DNA from: Persicaria tinctoria
Lineage: Eukaryota; Streptophyta; Magnoliopsida; Caryophyllales; Polygonaceae
DNA length: 64,000 bases
Reading direction: 5' to 3'
NCBI GenBank assembly: GCA_037127255.1
Contig: JBANSL010000013.1
Location: forward strand, 79,975,688-80,039,687
The position numbers and the translations under genes are program-made. The number at the start of each line of letters is the position of its first letter. Position 1 is the stretch's first letter. The notes beneath the pieces are model-generated. The model made no database searches. It had not been told where the DNA came from and was given only the letters and a program-made list of their open reading frames with translations. This document shows positions 1-11,559 of this stretch, piece after piece.

Positions 1-440
1 ATAATCCTTGGCTGTTAAACTACGTTCTACTGATATAGTAACTGCTGAATATTTTTGGTGAATTTTGTGTTGAATTTGTGTTTACCAACTTGTAGGTTTT
101 TCCCCTTTCACTGTCTATGAATTTGATTTCGCAAATTCGTTGATTTGGCAGATTTATTTGTTTAATATGCTCTTTGCCTTGAACTAGATTGAAATTTTTT
201 TTTCCCCGAGCTGCTTTAATAGATTTTCCTCAAGTGTTGACAGGTCTAACTGGATGGATTTCATGTTACCTTCCTCTTATGGGATGTGTAGTCAATCACT
301 CAATCTTATCTAGATTCAAAATCTCAGTTGCTTTTGATAATTGGTGTGGCTGTGTTTTGATTGTATGGAGGATAATATAAATATTCTGCATGCTAATCAG
401 TAATCAATTTGCTATTTGTGTGTATCAAAATTCAAAACAG

Positions 441-654
441 GTAGAACTGTCCACAATAATGTCATGTCTAACAGCCAAAAAGGCATACACAGCTGAGGAC
501 ATGAGGTATGTAAGCTTCTAATTCTTAGGCTGTGGTGGGAAAATGGGGAAATTGTTCAGTCTCCATTAGTCAAATGTGAAATTGGAGATCTTTATTTTTG
601 CTTGAGTAGTTTAACATGTGATTTCTGATTTCTTACAGAAACTGTGAGGATTAG
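441..654 (+). other. Exon-like pair of unknown gene
   Basis: A 65-nt open segment (441-505) is bounded by an acceptor (AACAG) and a donor (GAG|GTATGT). It joins in phase to a second acceptor at 636-638, after which a TAG follows five codons later (652-654). The joined peptide would end the protein about 26 residues after the first acceptor. I do not recognise the family. It could be the terminal exons of a gene lying to the left of the window, or chance. The rest of 1-640 is AT-rich sequence in which I see no other coding signal. Confidence 0.25.
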
Positions 655-1600
655 CTTAGAATCTGCACTTCAAGATGCACATATGGAGGTCAGATACACG
701 GATATTGACGTCTTCAAGATGCACATATGGAGGTCAGAAACTGTGAATCTTGTGAACAACAAGGGGGTTGAGTGTAGGCTGAAGATTATTTTCGAATGGC
801 TTCCCTGGTCCTGTCTGAGGTGCTCGTGCTTTGGTCATTCGGATGCGTCATGCCCTGTGTCAACTCTATGTTCAGAACCTCTTGGGTCATGCCAGAAGTA
901 TGTGCACAGCGGGGCTGCTGCTCCTGGTAAATCGGGTACTAATGCTGCTGATGGACAGCGCCCTGTAGGCCCTGAACATGGGGATGCCCAAGACCATTCT
1001 GCCACCAAGGAAGAGGATGCAACTGCTGTAGGTACGAGCACAGCTGCTACTGTCGAGGAATCGGATGAGATTAATCCTGAAACCGAGGTGCTTGGTGCTG
1101 CTGCAGCAGCTGCAGCGTCTAATGGCGTCCAAAATGTGAGGGGGGGAACCCTCTAAGAGAGATTGTAACTATGAGGGGAGTGGTGAAGATGCAACTCGGA
1201 CAGCTGAGAAGGAAGTTCCGGGAGCTGATGGTACTCCAAATCATGAAAAATCCCTTGCTTGTGCTCGTATGGTCGCTTCATCCTGGGCTGCGGAAGCGGG
1301 AATATATGTAAATGGGGATGGGGAGCTGGAGGTTAACGAATGTAAGACACCGGACGGCCTAATGAGATGGAAAACAAGGGGTGGTACTCAGAAAGGAGTG
1401 TATCGTCTTAGGGGAACCAAATCGCGCATCTCGGGCGATCTCAAAACTCTCCTTAACAATGGATGAACTCTTCACTGTTATGTCGGGAATAAAGGACCCC
1501 TGTAGCGGAAAAGGAGATGCTGCCTATTTTAATGAGGAATCGGACTTGGATGAGGGCGGGGACTCGTCCACGGACGATGAAACTTACCATCCGGGTTGAG
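644..1600 (+). pseudogene. LINE ORF1 remnant with zinc knuckle
   Basis: The open frame from 644 contains a segment like the DUF4283/zf-CCHC_4 part of plant LINE ORF1 proteins. It reads EWLPWSCLRCSCFGH, then C, giving a C-x2-C-x4-H-x4-C knuckle at about 800-855. An Ala/Glu-rich variable tail follows. The frame closes at 1154-1156, but a compatible tail continues in other frames to about 1600, so frameshifts have occurred. A 27-bp block (CTTCAAGATGCAC...) near 670 recurs near 711, and CAGAAACTGTGA occurs at 638 and 736, so the left edge is locally duplicated. In the family ORF1 is a nucleic-acid-binding protein of the retrotransposition complex. No intact reading frame or ORF2 start is visible. 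Confidence 0.6.
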
Positions 1601-2437
1601 TGCAGCTTTTCCTTGCGGAAAGGAGAGGAGCTGTAGGAACGATCTTGCTGTTATGGTCACATTTGAAGGCCTGGTTTGGGGCTTTGCTTGGTCTGCTGCG
1701 AGTGCGTGGGAGAATTCCTGGGATTTCCAACATTTTTTGCAATTAGCTGTCATACAAAGTTTGTCGTATAGTGCGTGGGAGAATTTCTGGGATTACACGA
1801 GACATTTTTTTGGGCCTATTAGGATGGGCCGCTAGTGGATTTATTTTGGTGGATCTCCCCAATCCCCATAGCTTAAAGAAGTCCGTTTGTTGTCTAGGCC
1901 TTAAATTCACTCTTATGAATAAATGAGAGCTAATTTGGGGGCCTAGACATCCCGCTGTCTCGGATTTCTTCATGCTTATTTGGCTTCTTTAAATTTATCA
2001 CATATATTTGTTATATGTATACTCATCATACACTCATACATGTTTACAAGCACATAACAATATTACATGAAACACATATGAAAGCAAGACATAGGGAAAT
2101 AAACATATAACATTACAACAATATTAAATATAATATATGTTGATATTTTTAAAGGAGCCGATTGGGGGTGCGTATTTTTTGGGTGAATATTAAGTGCAGT
2201 GGTACATTTTGTGGGTAGTCTCCTTCTTACTCTTTTGTTACTACTTGGCTTTCGCCATCATCTATATATTTACCTTTTCAGAGTTTAATGTCTTGAGGGA
2301 ATTCTCCTTATAGGAGGACTCCATATCGCTATTATTATTATTATTATCGGGATTTATACGATTTTTCATCTACTCTCTAATCAAAGATGTATGTTGCTCA
2401 TTTTTCCTTTGCTTCCTTGAATGTCAATTCCCGCTAG
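1601..2437. other. AT-rich stretch without recognised gene
   Basis: A partial direct repeat (GTGCGTGGGAGAATT at about 1704 and 1771) lies near the LINE remnant. The rest is AT-rich DNA with a short ATT trinucleotide run near 2331-2346. No coding similarity was recognised. Confidence 0.5.
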
Positions 2438-2771
2438 CAGATATCATCGAATTTTGCGGGTGTAATCAAGTATAGAGCACATCCTTTATGGGACCTGAAG
2501 TATTGCTCTGTTCATGAGACTAATGGAACCCCTAGGTGTTGTAGTTGCGAACGAATGGAGGTACATCAAATAGGATGTCTTCCGAGTCCCAGCTGATTGA
2601 TCTATATCATGTAACAATACCTCAATATCCCATATGTTTTTTCTTCTTGAACCTATTCTTATTCCACCGAATTTTATTACCTCATATGTGCAGCCACAAG
2701 GTACTGGATATATTTCCCTTGGTGATGGACGCAGACTATGCTTAGAATGTTTGAATTCATCACGACACTAA
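2438..2771 (+). pseudogene. DA1-type LIM domain fragment
   Basis: Two exon-like blocks match the LIM region of plant DA1/DA1-related proteins, ubiquitin-dependent peptidases that limit organ growth. Block 1 (about 2438-2560) follows a TAG acceptor and reads [16 protein letters not shown], then [11 protein letters not shown]. It ends at a GT donor (2561). Block 2 starts after CAG at 2693, in phase 0, reads GYISLGDGRRLCLECLNSS and hits TAA at 2769-2771. The Cys/His pattern of the second LIM zinc finger is kept (YCSVH, CCSC, CLEC). The N-terminal UIM/LIM start and the whole C-terminal peptidase domain are absent. It lies between two LINE remnants. The clean splice sites argue for a DNA-mediated copy rather than a retrocopy. 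Confidence 0.72.
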
Positions 2772-3445
2772 GCTCAAGCGCGAGAAGCATGGGAAGCATG
2801 GAAAGCACAATCACTAGATGTTAGGTGGAAATACGTAACATCATACATATGCTGCTCTTTCAAATGTTTGTCTGTAACTTAATGTTGTTATCTGATTGAG
2901 AAATAAGTGCCATTTCGATTTCGGCTTCCGGCTAAATGTCCTGTGTTTTCCCCCCAGGATTGTACTGCTCATCTCTTGGTTTGCTCAGTCAAATGGGCTT
3001 ATTGGACCTGTTGTACATTTTATTAATTTGTGCTGGGCCAATTCATTTTTTTTTGATAAAAATTAATGGATATAATTTAAAATGACGTCTACTCTTGTTG
3101 AATAGGTAAATTAAGAGCGGCCATTCCGAAATGACGTCTACTATGTTGCTTGTCGTCTACTTTGTTGAAAAGCAAAGACGCAAAGCGCGGTTCAATACTC
3201 TGTGTGTGTGTGTGTGTGTGTGATGAATCAAATACGAACTTTAAAAATTACAAATTTATATACAAACTAAAACTTGTTAAATCAAAATTAATATAATGAT
3301 CAAAATTTGAAAATAAAATTTTAATTTAGACTAAAAAATAATAATTTGAAAACAAAAAATTTAATTTGAGCCGACGGTGTATTGTTTGAGGTTGGTTTTG
3401 ACGCTGCCGCTAGATCTTGTGAGGGTAACCATCACTTTCCGAGCC
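2772..3445. repeat. Non-coding stretch with (TG)n microsatellite
   Basis: A TG dinucleotide run lies at about 3201-3222. The surrounding sequence is AT-rich, and a short block (AATGACGTCTACT) occurs near 3081 and again near 3129. No gene was recognised. Confidence 0.6.
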
Positions 3446-5011
3446 CAAATTAAAACGTATGATTCAACATCCGGATGCTCTATGGAGCCAGATTGTTCGA
3501 GGTAAGCACTGTCATGGGAGACTGGATGTTGATATGTTCGAAGTAGGCAGGGGAGCCTCCCGTAACTGGAAAGCAATTACCCATGGGGCGGAGCTACTAG
3601 TGCCCGGACTTCGCGTCGCCATTGGCAATGGCATGTCGACCTTATTCTGGATGCACAGTTGGCTAGAGGAGCGTTGTCTAATGGACGTCTCGATGCAGCC
3701 GATCCCGGAAGATCGTTTGGGAGAAACGGTGGGCGAGCTGTGGGTTAATGGAAGCTGGGACTGGCAGGCCCTCGCTCCTTACCTCTCGACGGAAATGCTG
3801 CAGAAACTCCAGGCTGTACAGGTCCATCCCAATGGATCAGCAGTGGACAAGTTCTTTTGGGCACATACAAGCTCGGGTATCTTCACTACCCAATCGGCAA
3901 GAGTTCTGCTCCAGAGCGGGGTCATCGACGCAAGTGGCGATGGCTGGAGACACATTTGGCGAGTACCTGCACAGCAAAGAGTCAGAGCTTTTCTATTCCT
4001 GGTGGCGCACAACAGCATCTTGAGCAATCAGGTTCGCATGAGACGCCACCTCTCACACTTCCATGGTTGCCCAAGGTGTGGCTTAGAGGAATCAACGTTG
4101 CACCTGCTCAGGGATTGCCTATCGGTTAGAGAAGCTTGGCGGAAGCTCACGGGTAATTATCTAGAGCCCTCCTTTTTTTAATGAAGTAGAATTGAGTCGT
4201 TGGATCATGGCCAATGTAAGGAAAGAGGAAAACTGGAGTGCGACTTTCGCATATATGATTTGGCACGTGTGAAAGTCTAGGAATGCCCTGGTGTTTGAAG
4301 GGAAAGACACTCTCAAGAGAGTCACTGCCATTGTTGTGCAACAAATGCGAACCTTTGCGGACATAGCTCAGAAAGCGACGACCCTCCATGCCCAGAAACG
4401 TCCTACACATGTCCCAAATGATGCCCAGGTACATGTTTGGTCCCCACCCCCGTCGGGTTTGGCTAAGTTAAATATCGATGGAGTTTCGAAGGGAAACCCG
4501 GGGTTGGCGGGAGGAGGGGGCTTGATCCGAGATGACAAGGGAGTACTTTTGCGAGCCTTCACCTTTAAGTGCGGGCATTGTCGGGCATAGACTGTCGAGT
4601 CTTGGGCGGCGGTACATGGTTTGGAGGTGGCCAGGAGACTTGGTGTATCTCGACTGATAGTAGAGACGGATTCAACAAACTTGAAGACTTTGATCATGGT
4701 GGAATGTGTGCCTCCCAATCCTGATTTTCACTTGATTCATCGATGCAGAGCCTTAGCAAGTGATCCTAGCTGGGTGGTGTCCTTCTCCAATGTCCGACGT
4801 CAAGCGAATGCGGCGGCAGACGCACTGGCCAACTGGTCACTCTCCTTAACGGATGCATTCACTGAACATGACTCTCTGCCTAGCACTATTTCCTCGCTTT
4901 GCAATATTGTACCTCCATTAGGGGGATAACTCTTTATTTACTATAATAATAATAATAGGGTACTATCCCACATTTGAATCCAAATAAAAGAAATTTTTTA
5001 AAAAAAAAACC
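3446..5011 (+). pseudogene. LINE ORF2 3' remnant (zf-RVT + RNase H)
   Basis: The 3' part of a plant LINE ORF2. The frame from 3459 carries the reverse-transcriptase zinc-binding region (zf-RVT): W..HIWRVPAQQRVRAFLF, then CPRCGLEESTLHLLRDC at about 4065-4120. The RNase H domain follows (KLNIDGVSKGNPG near 4470, then ETDSTNLK and DALANWS up to about 4840). Breaks: a frame change at the T-run at about 4174-4180, an in-frame TGA at about 4270 in a spot where the family has W, and a TAG at 4588-4590 inside RNase H. The tail ends in an A-run at about 4998-5010, as expected of a LINE 3' end. The RT and endonuclease domains are missing, so it is 5'-truncated. No target duplication was found. Confidence 0.82.
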
Positions 5012-5679
5012 ATTTTTACTCTTTTCCAACACAAAACCGCATTCAAATGCGAGAGCGTGTTAGGATCAGATAGTGAGATTGTTAGGATGTTAATCAGAAG
5101 ATGGGTAGTTTTTGATTTTGTGATATCTCGATCTTTATGATTTCCTATTATCCTTTTATAAGCGCCCTCTGTACTAAAAACATTATATGATAAATATAAT
5201 GAGGATTGAGGAGGTTGCAGATCGAGCCAAGTGCACTCAGCAACTTAACAACACTGACAACCTGAAGGATTGTTGGTGGTTGTTGAGCCTTGGTGGTGGG
5301 TCGCGAGGGAGTTTGAGATTTAGTGCGTGTGTTACTGGGGTTGCTCAATCAAGGTAGACAGTCACGGATCGAACCCGCAAGGTCGACGGATTCGGTCCAT
5401 CGGGTCAGGGTTTGTCGACCCAAATCCTAACCACAAAAACCCACAAGTACGTTGAACGCGCGGGTCATCCCGTGGCCATGTCGAAATCAAGATATCAATT
5501 ATATTTTTATATCAACCACATTTAAAGAAGGGTTTTAACTTTTAAGGCACGAGCAATTCAAGAAACAAAAGTCAATCCAGAAAGAGTGAAAATCTACATC
5601 CCTCAATCAAGAAACAAAAGCCATTTCAAGAGTAAACATATGCAAAACGGCTAAACCATCTGATTCCTAAAGTTGAACA

Positions 5680-5753
<74 letters not shown>

Positions 5754-5797
5754 GTACTACCAACTTCCTCCAAATTCATTAGCAAAGTCTCCATCTC
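5012..5797. repeat. Intergenic stretch with (TAA)n microsatellite
   Basis: A run of about 24 TAA units occupies 5681-5752. The preceding part (5330-5470) holds GC-richer repeat-like sequence with several GGTCGAC/GGGTC motifs. No gene was recognised. The TAA run lies about 45 bp beyond the TSR1 stop codon. Confidence 0.75.
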
Positions 5798-7706
5798 TCA
5801 ATCAAGTAGGGCATAAGGGGATTCGATGTACTTGGGATAAGAACGCTTGTACAAGTTCATGCATACTGTGTCACTTTGTCCAAGGACCCCATTGAATATG
5901 CATTTCATTGCCCCTGCAAATCGACATCCACAATCATCCATAACATATAATGAGTTGTGCATCCGGGAAGAGACATAGAAGATATAATTTTTGCAAGCGA
6001 AACAAAAAATAAAGTATCATACCATGTGTACCAACAGACTCCTTCACACGACCACGATGACCACCTTTTGTAAACACCTCCACAGGCTGCGAGATTAATA
6101 TCACATAAACACACATATCGCGACATAGATAAGCGACCAACAAGAGGGATGCACATACCTTGAACCATTTCACGTCCTCGGAGTTGTGAAACATATATCT
6201 AACTATTGATTTATCCTTGGAAACTCGTTGTGGGTATCTGCAACAAAGCATATTGAACAGTCCGCTTAGCACAAAGACACTTACTTTCTCAAGGACAGGA
6301 ATATAAATCTTCAGATCGATCAAAAGATTACCCTGTCAAAATAATCTTCTTAAGAACGATCCTATTGGGGTCAACACTTCTCAATGTACCCAGAGCAGCA
6401 ACAGCACAAGCACCTCCATCTGTATTCTTAATGGCAATCAAAGGAAGGGATAGAAATGACGAAAGTGGAGCATAAACTGAAGCAATGGAGAATCGTCCTG
6501 CATGGAGAAATCGTTCCATCTTGCTCTTGTCTGAATTAAAACTGCCGGAGGAAAATATTGGCCTGTACCAGATTGTCAAGAGTCAATCGGAAGAAATGAA
6601 CATCAAATCAAATGCAATGTAAGAATTCACCTTGCAATAAATTGTCGAAAACCAACGTGAAACACGAATTCCTCTTTGCTTTTGATGGGCTCAGTGTAAG
6701 AATCGTGCTTCTTTATGCTGACAAGGCAAGATTCATGTTAAAAAAATAATAAAAAATACCCTTGGTATGAAAAAACAAAATGGTATCACGTACATACCTA
6801 AAGTGGAGAATAGACTTCTTCGATTCATCTTTAAAAAGACCACATGCAATAATAGGCATTGAATTTGCACGAGTACAAATTTTCAAAGCAACAGAGTTTG
6901 GTACTTCCCTGACATGGATTCTTGCATACGAACCAACAGATGCACATTCCTTGCTGTTTTGTTCGCGTTTCAACGCTTCAGCAAGTGCTTCCTTTTTATA
7001 TATTGCAAAGTTAGGTTGTAATATCCTACCATATTCGGGAGGCAAGGATTCCTAAATAAAGAAAATCAAGTTAATATCAATTTTCCTCTTCCAATATGTT
7101 TTAACACAAATCAAATCATCAAACATAACTCACTTTAGGGTCCCAAGAAGAAGTTTCAAAAGACTTGAGACCTCTGTACTTGGCAAATCTCCTTCTAGCA
7201 GGAATGTCCAGCGGTGTGTCTACCTCATCCGGGACGTCTACAACAATAAAATCCAACCATTAATGAAAGATATATACCTTCATTTTCAGCACACTTATAA
7301 CATCCTTTAATTTGCATACCTCATTTGTGTTTCTAAAACTCCCCAATAAAATCTCTACACTATTTTATGTTCTTTCTCACATGTAACAACAAAGCCCCAC
7401 ATAAGACCACAACAACTTGCACTATAGTATTAGGATAGAAACCATCACAGAACATGAGGTACAGTGAGTCAAACCTATACATATCTTCACATTCTATCTT
7501 AGACAGAAAATATTTTAGGAATAATATACACAATCTGGTCAATTCTACATCTATAGATCGATGTTTATAAGAGAGTAAACATAAATGGAGAGTCTCATAG
7601 ATAACGAAATAAGATTAAGATTATAAATCATGTACCGGCATCTTCAGCATGTGCTTCTTTAAGTATGCGGATATCATCCTTGCTCCCTAGTCATGTTTTC
7701 TCCATC
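5798..7706 (-). pseudogene. TSR1: TSR1-like ribosome biogenesis gene, 3' half
   Basis: Eight exons on the minus strand: 7706-7636, 7237-7134, 7051-6798, 6717-6631, 6562-6332, 6237-6159, 6086-6023 and 5913-5798 (stop TGA 5798-5800). All internal junctions have GT-AG sites and matching phases. Together they encode about 310 residues of the C-terminal RIBIOP_C region of TSR1/BMS1-family proteins, with landmarks [83 protein letters not shown] and GRVKESVGTHGAMKCIFNG. TSR1 is a GTPase-like scaffold of cytoplasmic pre-40S maturation. The first recognisable exon holds ENMTREQ in one frame and DIRILKEAHAED in another, so a 1-nt shift (or 2-nt loss) breaks it. No exon for the N-terminal ~450 residues was found upstream. 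I infer a 5'-truncated duplicate. Confidence 0.85.
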
Positions 7707-9077
7707 CTGAGAATATTAAGGTACATGGCAGGAGAAGATTGGGGCACCAGAGAAGAACATTAAAAGAGTGAGATGGGATATGCCAAATGATGATTTAAAA
7801 GACCCTTTCAAATGAATGACAGGGGAAGGCGTAAATCTAAACATTCAAAACTCTTATTATACCTGGTCGTTTGCATCCTTGACCTATCTGCATTCCCCTT
7901 CAAACATACAAAGAAATAAAAAATTACGATCGATTTGGAAAAAGAATCTACACATTCAAAACTGAAGCTAGATGAGTTGATAAATGACTGATTCAAACTT
8001 TTGCCCTGTGGATAGAGCTAGTATACCTTAATGTCACTTTTGAGACTGAATATAGCAATCCAGTATCAGTCTTTTTGTTCAACAAGAGCATGGAAAAATT
8101 CCACATCACCTTTCTTTGAGGGATCATTGGCGTCCATGGTAATATCACCCATATTACCAGAAATCTACAAATAAAAAAAACAGATATGAAGCAGAAGATA
8201 ATTTTGGCTCTGAGAACTTAAACCACCAACACAGCAACAAATAATCAAAATATTAGAGATTTCTTCAACATAGCGCTGAGCCACACTAAAATGTAGAATA
8301 CGGATTCACTTAATTATTTTATTTTTAGTGTTGTAAGTAATTCTAATGCGGATTCAGCAGAAAAGATTTAGCCACGTGTGATCTGATCACACCCCCAAAC
8401 CTCCAAATTTATCACATCAAGCAGACACAAAATGCAAAAAGTTTAAGGTACCCACAAACTAAAAACGAAAATAAAAGGGGGGGAGGGGGATTTTGTTCAT
8501 CCAGGAAGACATCCAGAACAACAATCTGTTTTAACTGCAGAAAACTAATGCAAACGTTGCACAAAAAATATCTCATAAAGGAGATATCAACCTTGCAGAG
8601 CAGATCATCATAGTAACTCATACCTATTTTCATTGAAAAAAATATATGAGCAAACTTCGTTTTATTCATAAGGCTCTAAAATAGTTCTAGAATCTCAAGA
8701 ATTACTTCAATTGAATATCTCATACTGGGAAGTGCACCAATATGAGATATGCAGGTGCGGCAACACAGTATTGACCGCAACTAGGACAAACAGCCCATAC
8801 CTCCACAAACCTTCTCAATTTTATATCATCCAAAATATCTTGGTATTTATTGGAATCTTAGAGCTGTATAGTTGCCAAATTTTAGATGTCTCTAAAAAGA
8901 GTTCTAGAGAAGATCCAAGCATTTTTCCTATCAAGATTCCAGAGCCAATGAAAACAGAAAAGAAGCATTACAGCTCATTGTGAAGTAGAGGACATCCAAC
9001 AGTGCTTCAGATGCATTAAGCCTGGCAGGTGGACATGGCAGGCTACTATGAACCACCTTCATCTCCACTTCATGGCC
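7707..9077. other. Gap between TSR1-like and DNAJC17-like genes
   Basis: No supported gene. An exon-like minus-strand block at about 8030-8165 sits between acceptor-like TTTGTAG and donor-like GTATAC. It reads NMGDITMDANDPSKKGD but soon hits a stop, and I do not recognise it. A G-rich run lies at 8478-8491. The rest is AT-rich. Confidence 0.4.
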
Positions 9078-11340
9078 CTACTTTCCACCTTTTGCGGCCT
9101 GCACAGATAACATATACCAAAAGGAAATAAGCACGAAAGTATTTTTGTTAAGAATCAAGAAATGAAATTGCACCAAAGCCCATTGCTCTAGAATAAAACC
9201 ATACTGACGCTAGTAATGAATCTTTCATGCATTTTAAAAAGGGCATAACCCACTATATCAATAACATTTATGGACAAATAAACAACTGTTGAATGATTGA
9301 GTCCTAGATCCCTATTATAACTACCACAGAGATTGCCAGCCCAACCCCAAGGGGAGGACTAGGTCTGGGAGGCCTAGATCCCTATTATAACTAAAAAAGA
9401 TAGTGGCAATTCACCGGTGGCAGCATAATGCCATTTCTAGCTAGTAGCTACCATTATAAGATGCATCCACATGGAATTTGGCAACCTGCCAAAATAAATT
9501 ATACAGTAATGCTAATGGGTGGATGGTGGATTTGTATACAAAAGTGATAAGCTGAGAGGAAATAACTACAGGTTCAAGTTTTAGTTTGTGTAGGTTTTAG
9601 GGAGCACAGCTATTTATAAAAAGATAATAGACATATAACAGCAACCCACAAACAGTTAGGGAGACACTATACCACAAGCACAACTACTTCAACAATGACA
9701 TATCCAACATCAACCCTTGATCAGGCTGCATAATTTTCCATAAATTTGTGACAAAAGAATAGAAGTGAAAAAAGACCATCAAACCTTTCTCAATTTCTCT
9801 AATACTGAACTTTCAAATGCCTGAAGACCAGCTCCAACAAGATTATTTATTTCCCGACCACATGTTTCCATGGGCTTTTTGGCACTAGGGATGGATTCAA
9901 CACTAGCCCGACTCAGTGGCAAGACAAGTAATGGATTTGAAAGGTCACCAGATACACTTCCACAGGCAGAAACCTGTCAATATGATGAGAAGATTAACAA
10001 AAGAATGGACAAGTTCAATACATTCTCCAATAAATCAACAAAATACTGAAAACAAAAAGGATTCGGTTAACTTACAACACTATCCTTAGTTTTCATGACA
10101 ATGAGTGCTTTGCCTTTCTTCTTCTTGGAGCTCATGATCACAACATCTTCAACCTCCCCAAAGTTTCTAAAGATCTCTCTTAACCTATCTGCAGTATAAT
10201 TTCCACCGACTTTCTCCCAAGACACATTTAGAACTTTCTCTTTATCAAGCCTGGGAATCCATGTGGCACCAACACTCTCTCTAGTTCTCCCCGTTCTCTC
10301 ATTATACTCATATGAACGTGCACCAGTCCCTTTATTGGCCTGCATTGCACGAACCCTAGCAATCTCTTCTTGCAGCTTCCTTTTTATTCTCCCTTCCTCT
10401 TCTCGTGCTTTCTCTTCAGGATCCAGTTCAGAGGCGGACTTCTCTCTCTTCTCCAAGTCGGACATCATCTTTCGCCTCTTTGCCCCATATTGGGTTTCAC
10501 GGTGCTTCTTTTCACGCTTAACTCGCAAGAGATCATCAAACTGCTCCCGGGCTTTCTTGTCTTTTAGTATCTCATACGATGATTTGAGCTTCTGGAAATT
10601 GGCATCAGCATCAGGATCATCTCGGCGCTTGTCTGGGTGCAATTCAAGGGCCCTAAGCTTGTAGGCTTTTGAGATCTCTTTATCATTAAGCTTTTCCCCC
10701 CTCCTCCCCCGATGGAAGCCCCAAAACCCTATAGTGATCTACTTCAGGATCCATAAGTCTCTAACAATTGTTCTGCAAAGGACTGACCACTATTAGATTA
10801 GATTTAACCTCAATGTTCCTAGCAATAGAACAGAGAGAAAGAGTGAAAAAATTCTAAAAAACAAGAGATTTAAAAAGCCTAAACTACAGGTTGTAATTCT
10901 TTTCTCTATATTCTAGTTGAACACAGACTATTTTAATTAACCCTTACATGAATAAACACTCATTTCTAACTCTAACATGGATAATTACATCTATGAAAAC
11001 CCTCATTTCTAATCTGACATGAATAATTACATCTATTTTAACCCTAACTTGCCAATTCGAGTTCATATTTCAATCAAACCACAATTTGAAGGCGACATCA
11101 TCATGTCTTCATGTGTAGCCAACCGAATTCAACACATTCGAAAAAAAATATCGAATTGAACAACTGAAAGAAACTAACACAGGCATACCAAGGATTCACT
11201 TGCAGAATCAAATCTCCTTTGACAGCGTATTACGTGGATGGTGCTGGACTTCCCCCTCGCTGAGTCGCTTGCGCGTTAATGGTGTTCGCGATCGCCGACG
11301 AAGAGAGGGTTTTCGGCGTACAAAGTAAAGTAGCTCTGAT
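9078..11340 (-). CDS. DNAJC17-like J-domain/RRM protein, one frameshift
   Basis: Exons: 5'UTR about 11340-11200, coding 10772-10076 (ATG 10752-10754), 9973-9785, and 9098-9078 (stop TAG 9078-9080). All have GT-AG junctions. The encoded protein of about 295 aa starts MDPEVDHYRVLGLPSGEEG and continues with a J domain keeping HPD (ALELHPDKRRDD), a charged coiled-coil (KREKKHRETQYGAKRRKM), then an RRM (VLNVSWEKVGG as RNP2, KGKALIVM as RNP1) and a C-terminal helix ending EKLRKAAKGGK. The family acts with the spliceosome, where the J domain stimulates Hsp70. The first 19 codons and the rest are in different frames: one extra base in the C6 run at 10696-10701 breaks the frame. That is a common sequencing or assembly error site, so the gene may be intact. 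The short last exon (six codons) may also reflect decay. Confidence 0.8.
9303..9396. repeat. Short direct repeat in DNAJC17-like intron
   Basis: CCTAGATCCCTATTATAACT occurs at about 9303 and again at about 9371, inside the last intron of the DNAJC17-like gene. The spacer holds GGGGAGGACTAGG. Confidence 0.6.
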
Positions 11341-11396
11341 CGATCATAAAATTCCGGAGTCGTACATATCTGTTTTTTTTTTTTAACTAGTCTTAT
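11341..11396. other. Presumed upstream region of DNAJC17-like gene
   Basis: Only about 55 bp separate the inferred 5' UTR from a Helitron-like end (CTAG at 11397-11400). If that end is real, the native promoter has been cut off or replaced by repeat DNA. I see no convincing TATA box here. Confidence 0.3.
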
Positions 11397-11400
11397 TATC
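11397..11400 (-). mobile_element. Candidate Helitron 3' end (minus strand)
   Basis: On the minus strand the sequence reads CAGCGCAAAAGACGCG, then an AT-rich spacer, then CTAG followed by T. A short GC hairpin upstream of CTRR and an A|T insertion site are Helitron 3'-end traits. The hairpin is weak and no matching 5' end was found. Confidence 0.4.
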
Positions 11401-11559
11401 CGCGTCTTTTGCGCTGGGTTAATAAATTATATATTATTTTATTTTATTATATGTATTTTTTTATTCTTATTCTAAATAATGTTTCATATACTCGGTAGTT
11501 TTTATTATTCTAAATATATATGTGGAATAGTGAACACATTTTTAGAAGGTTTAATCTAC

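Noticed and set aside
4161..4718. Minus-strand open frames over the LINE RNase H region
   Set aside because: Antisense shadows of the plus-strand LINE, whose RNase H motifs are clear.
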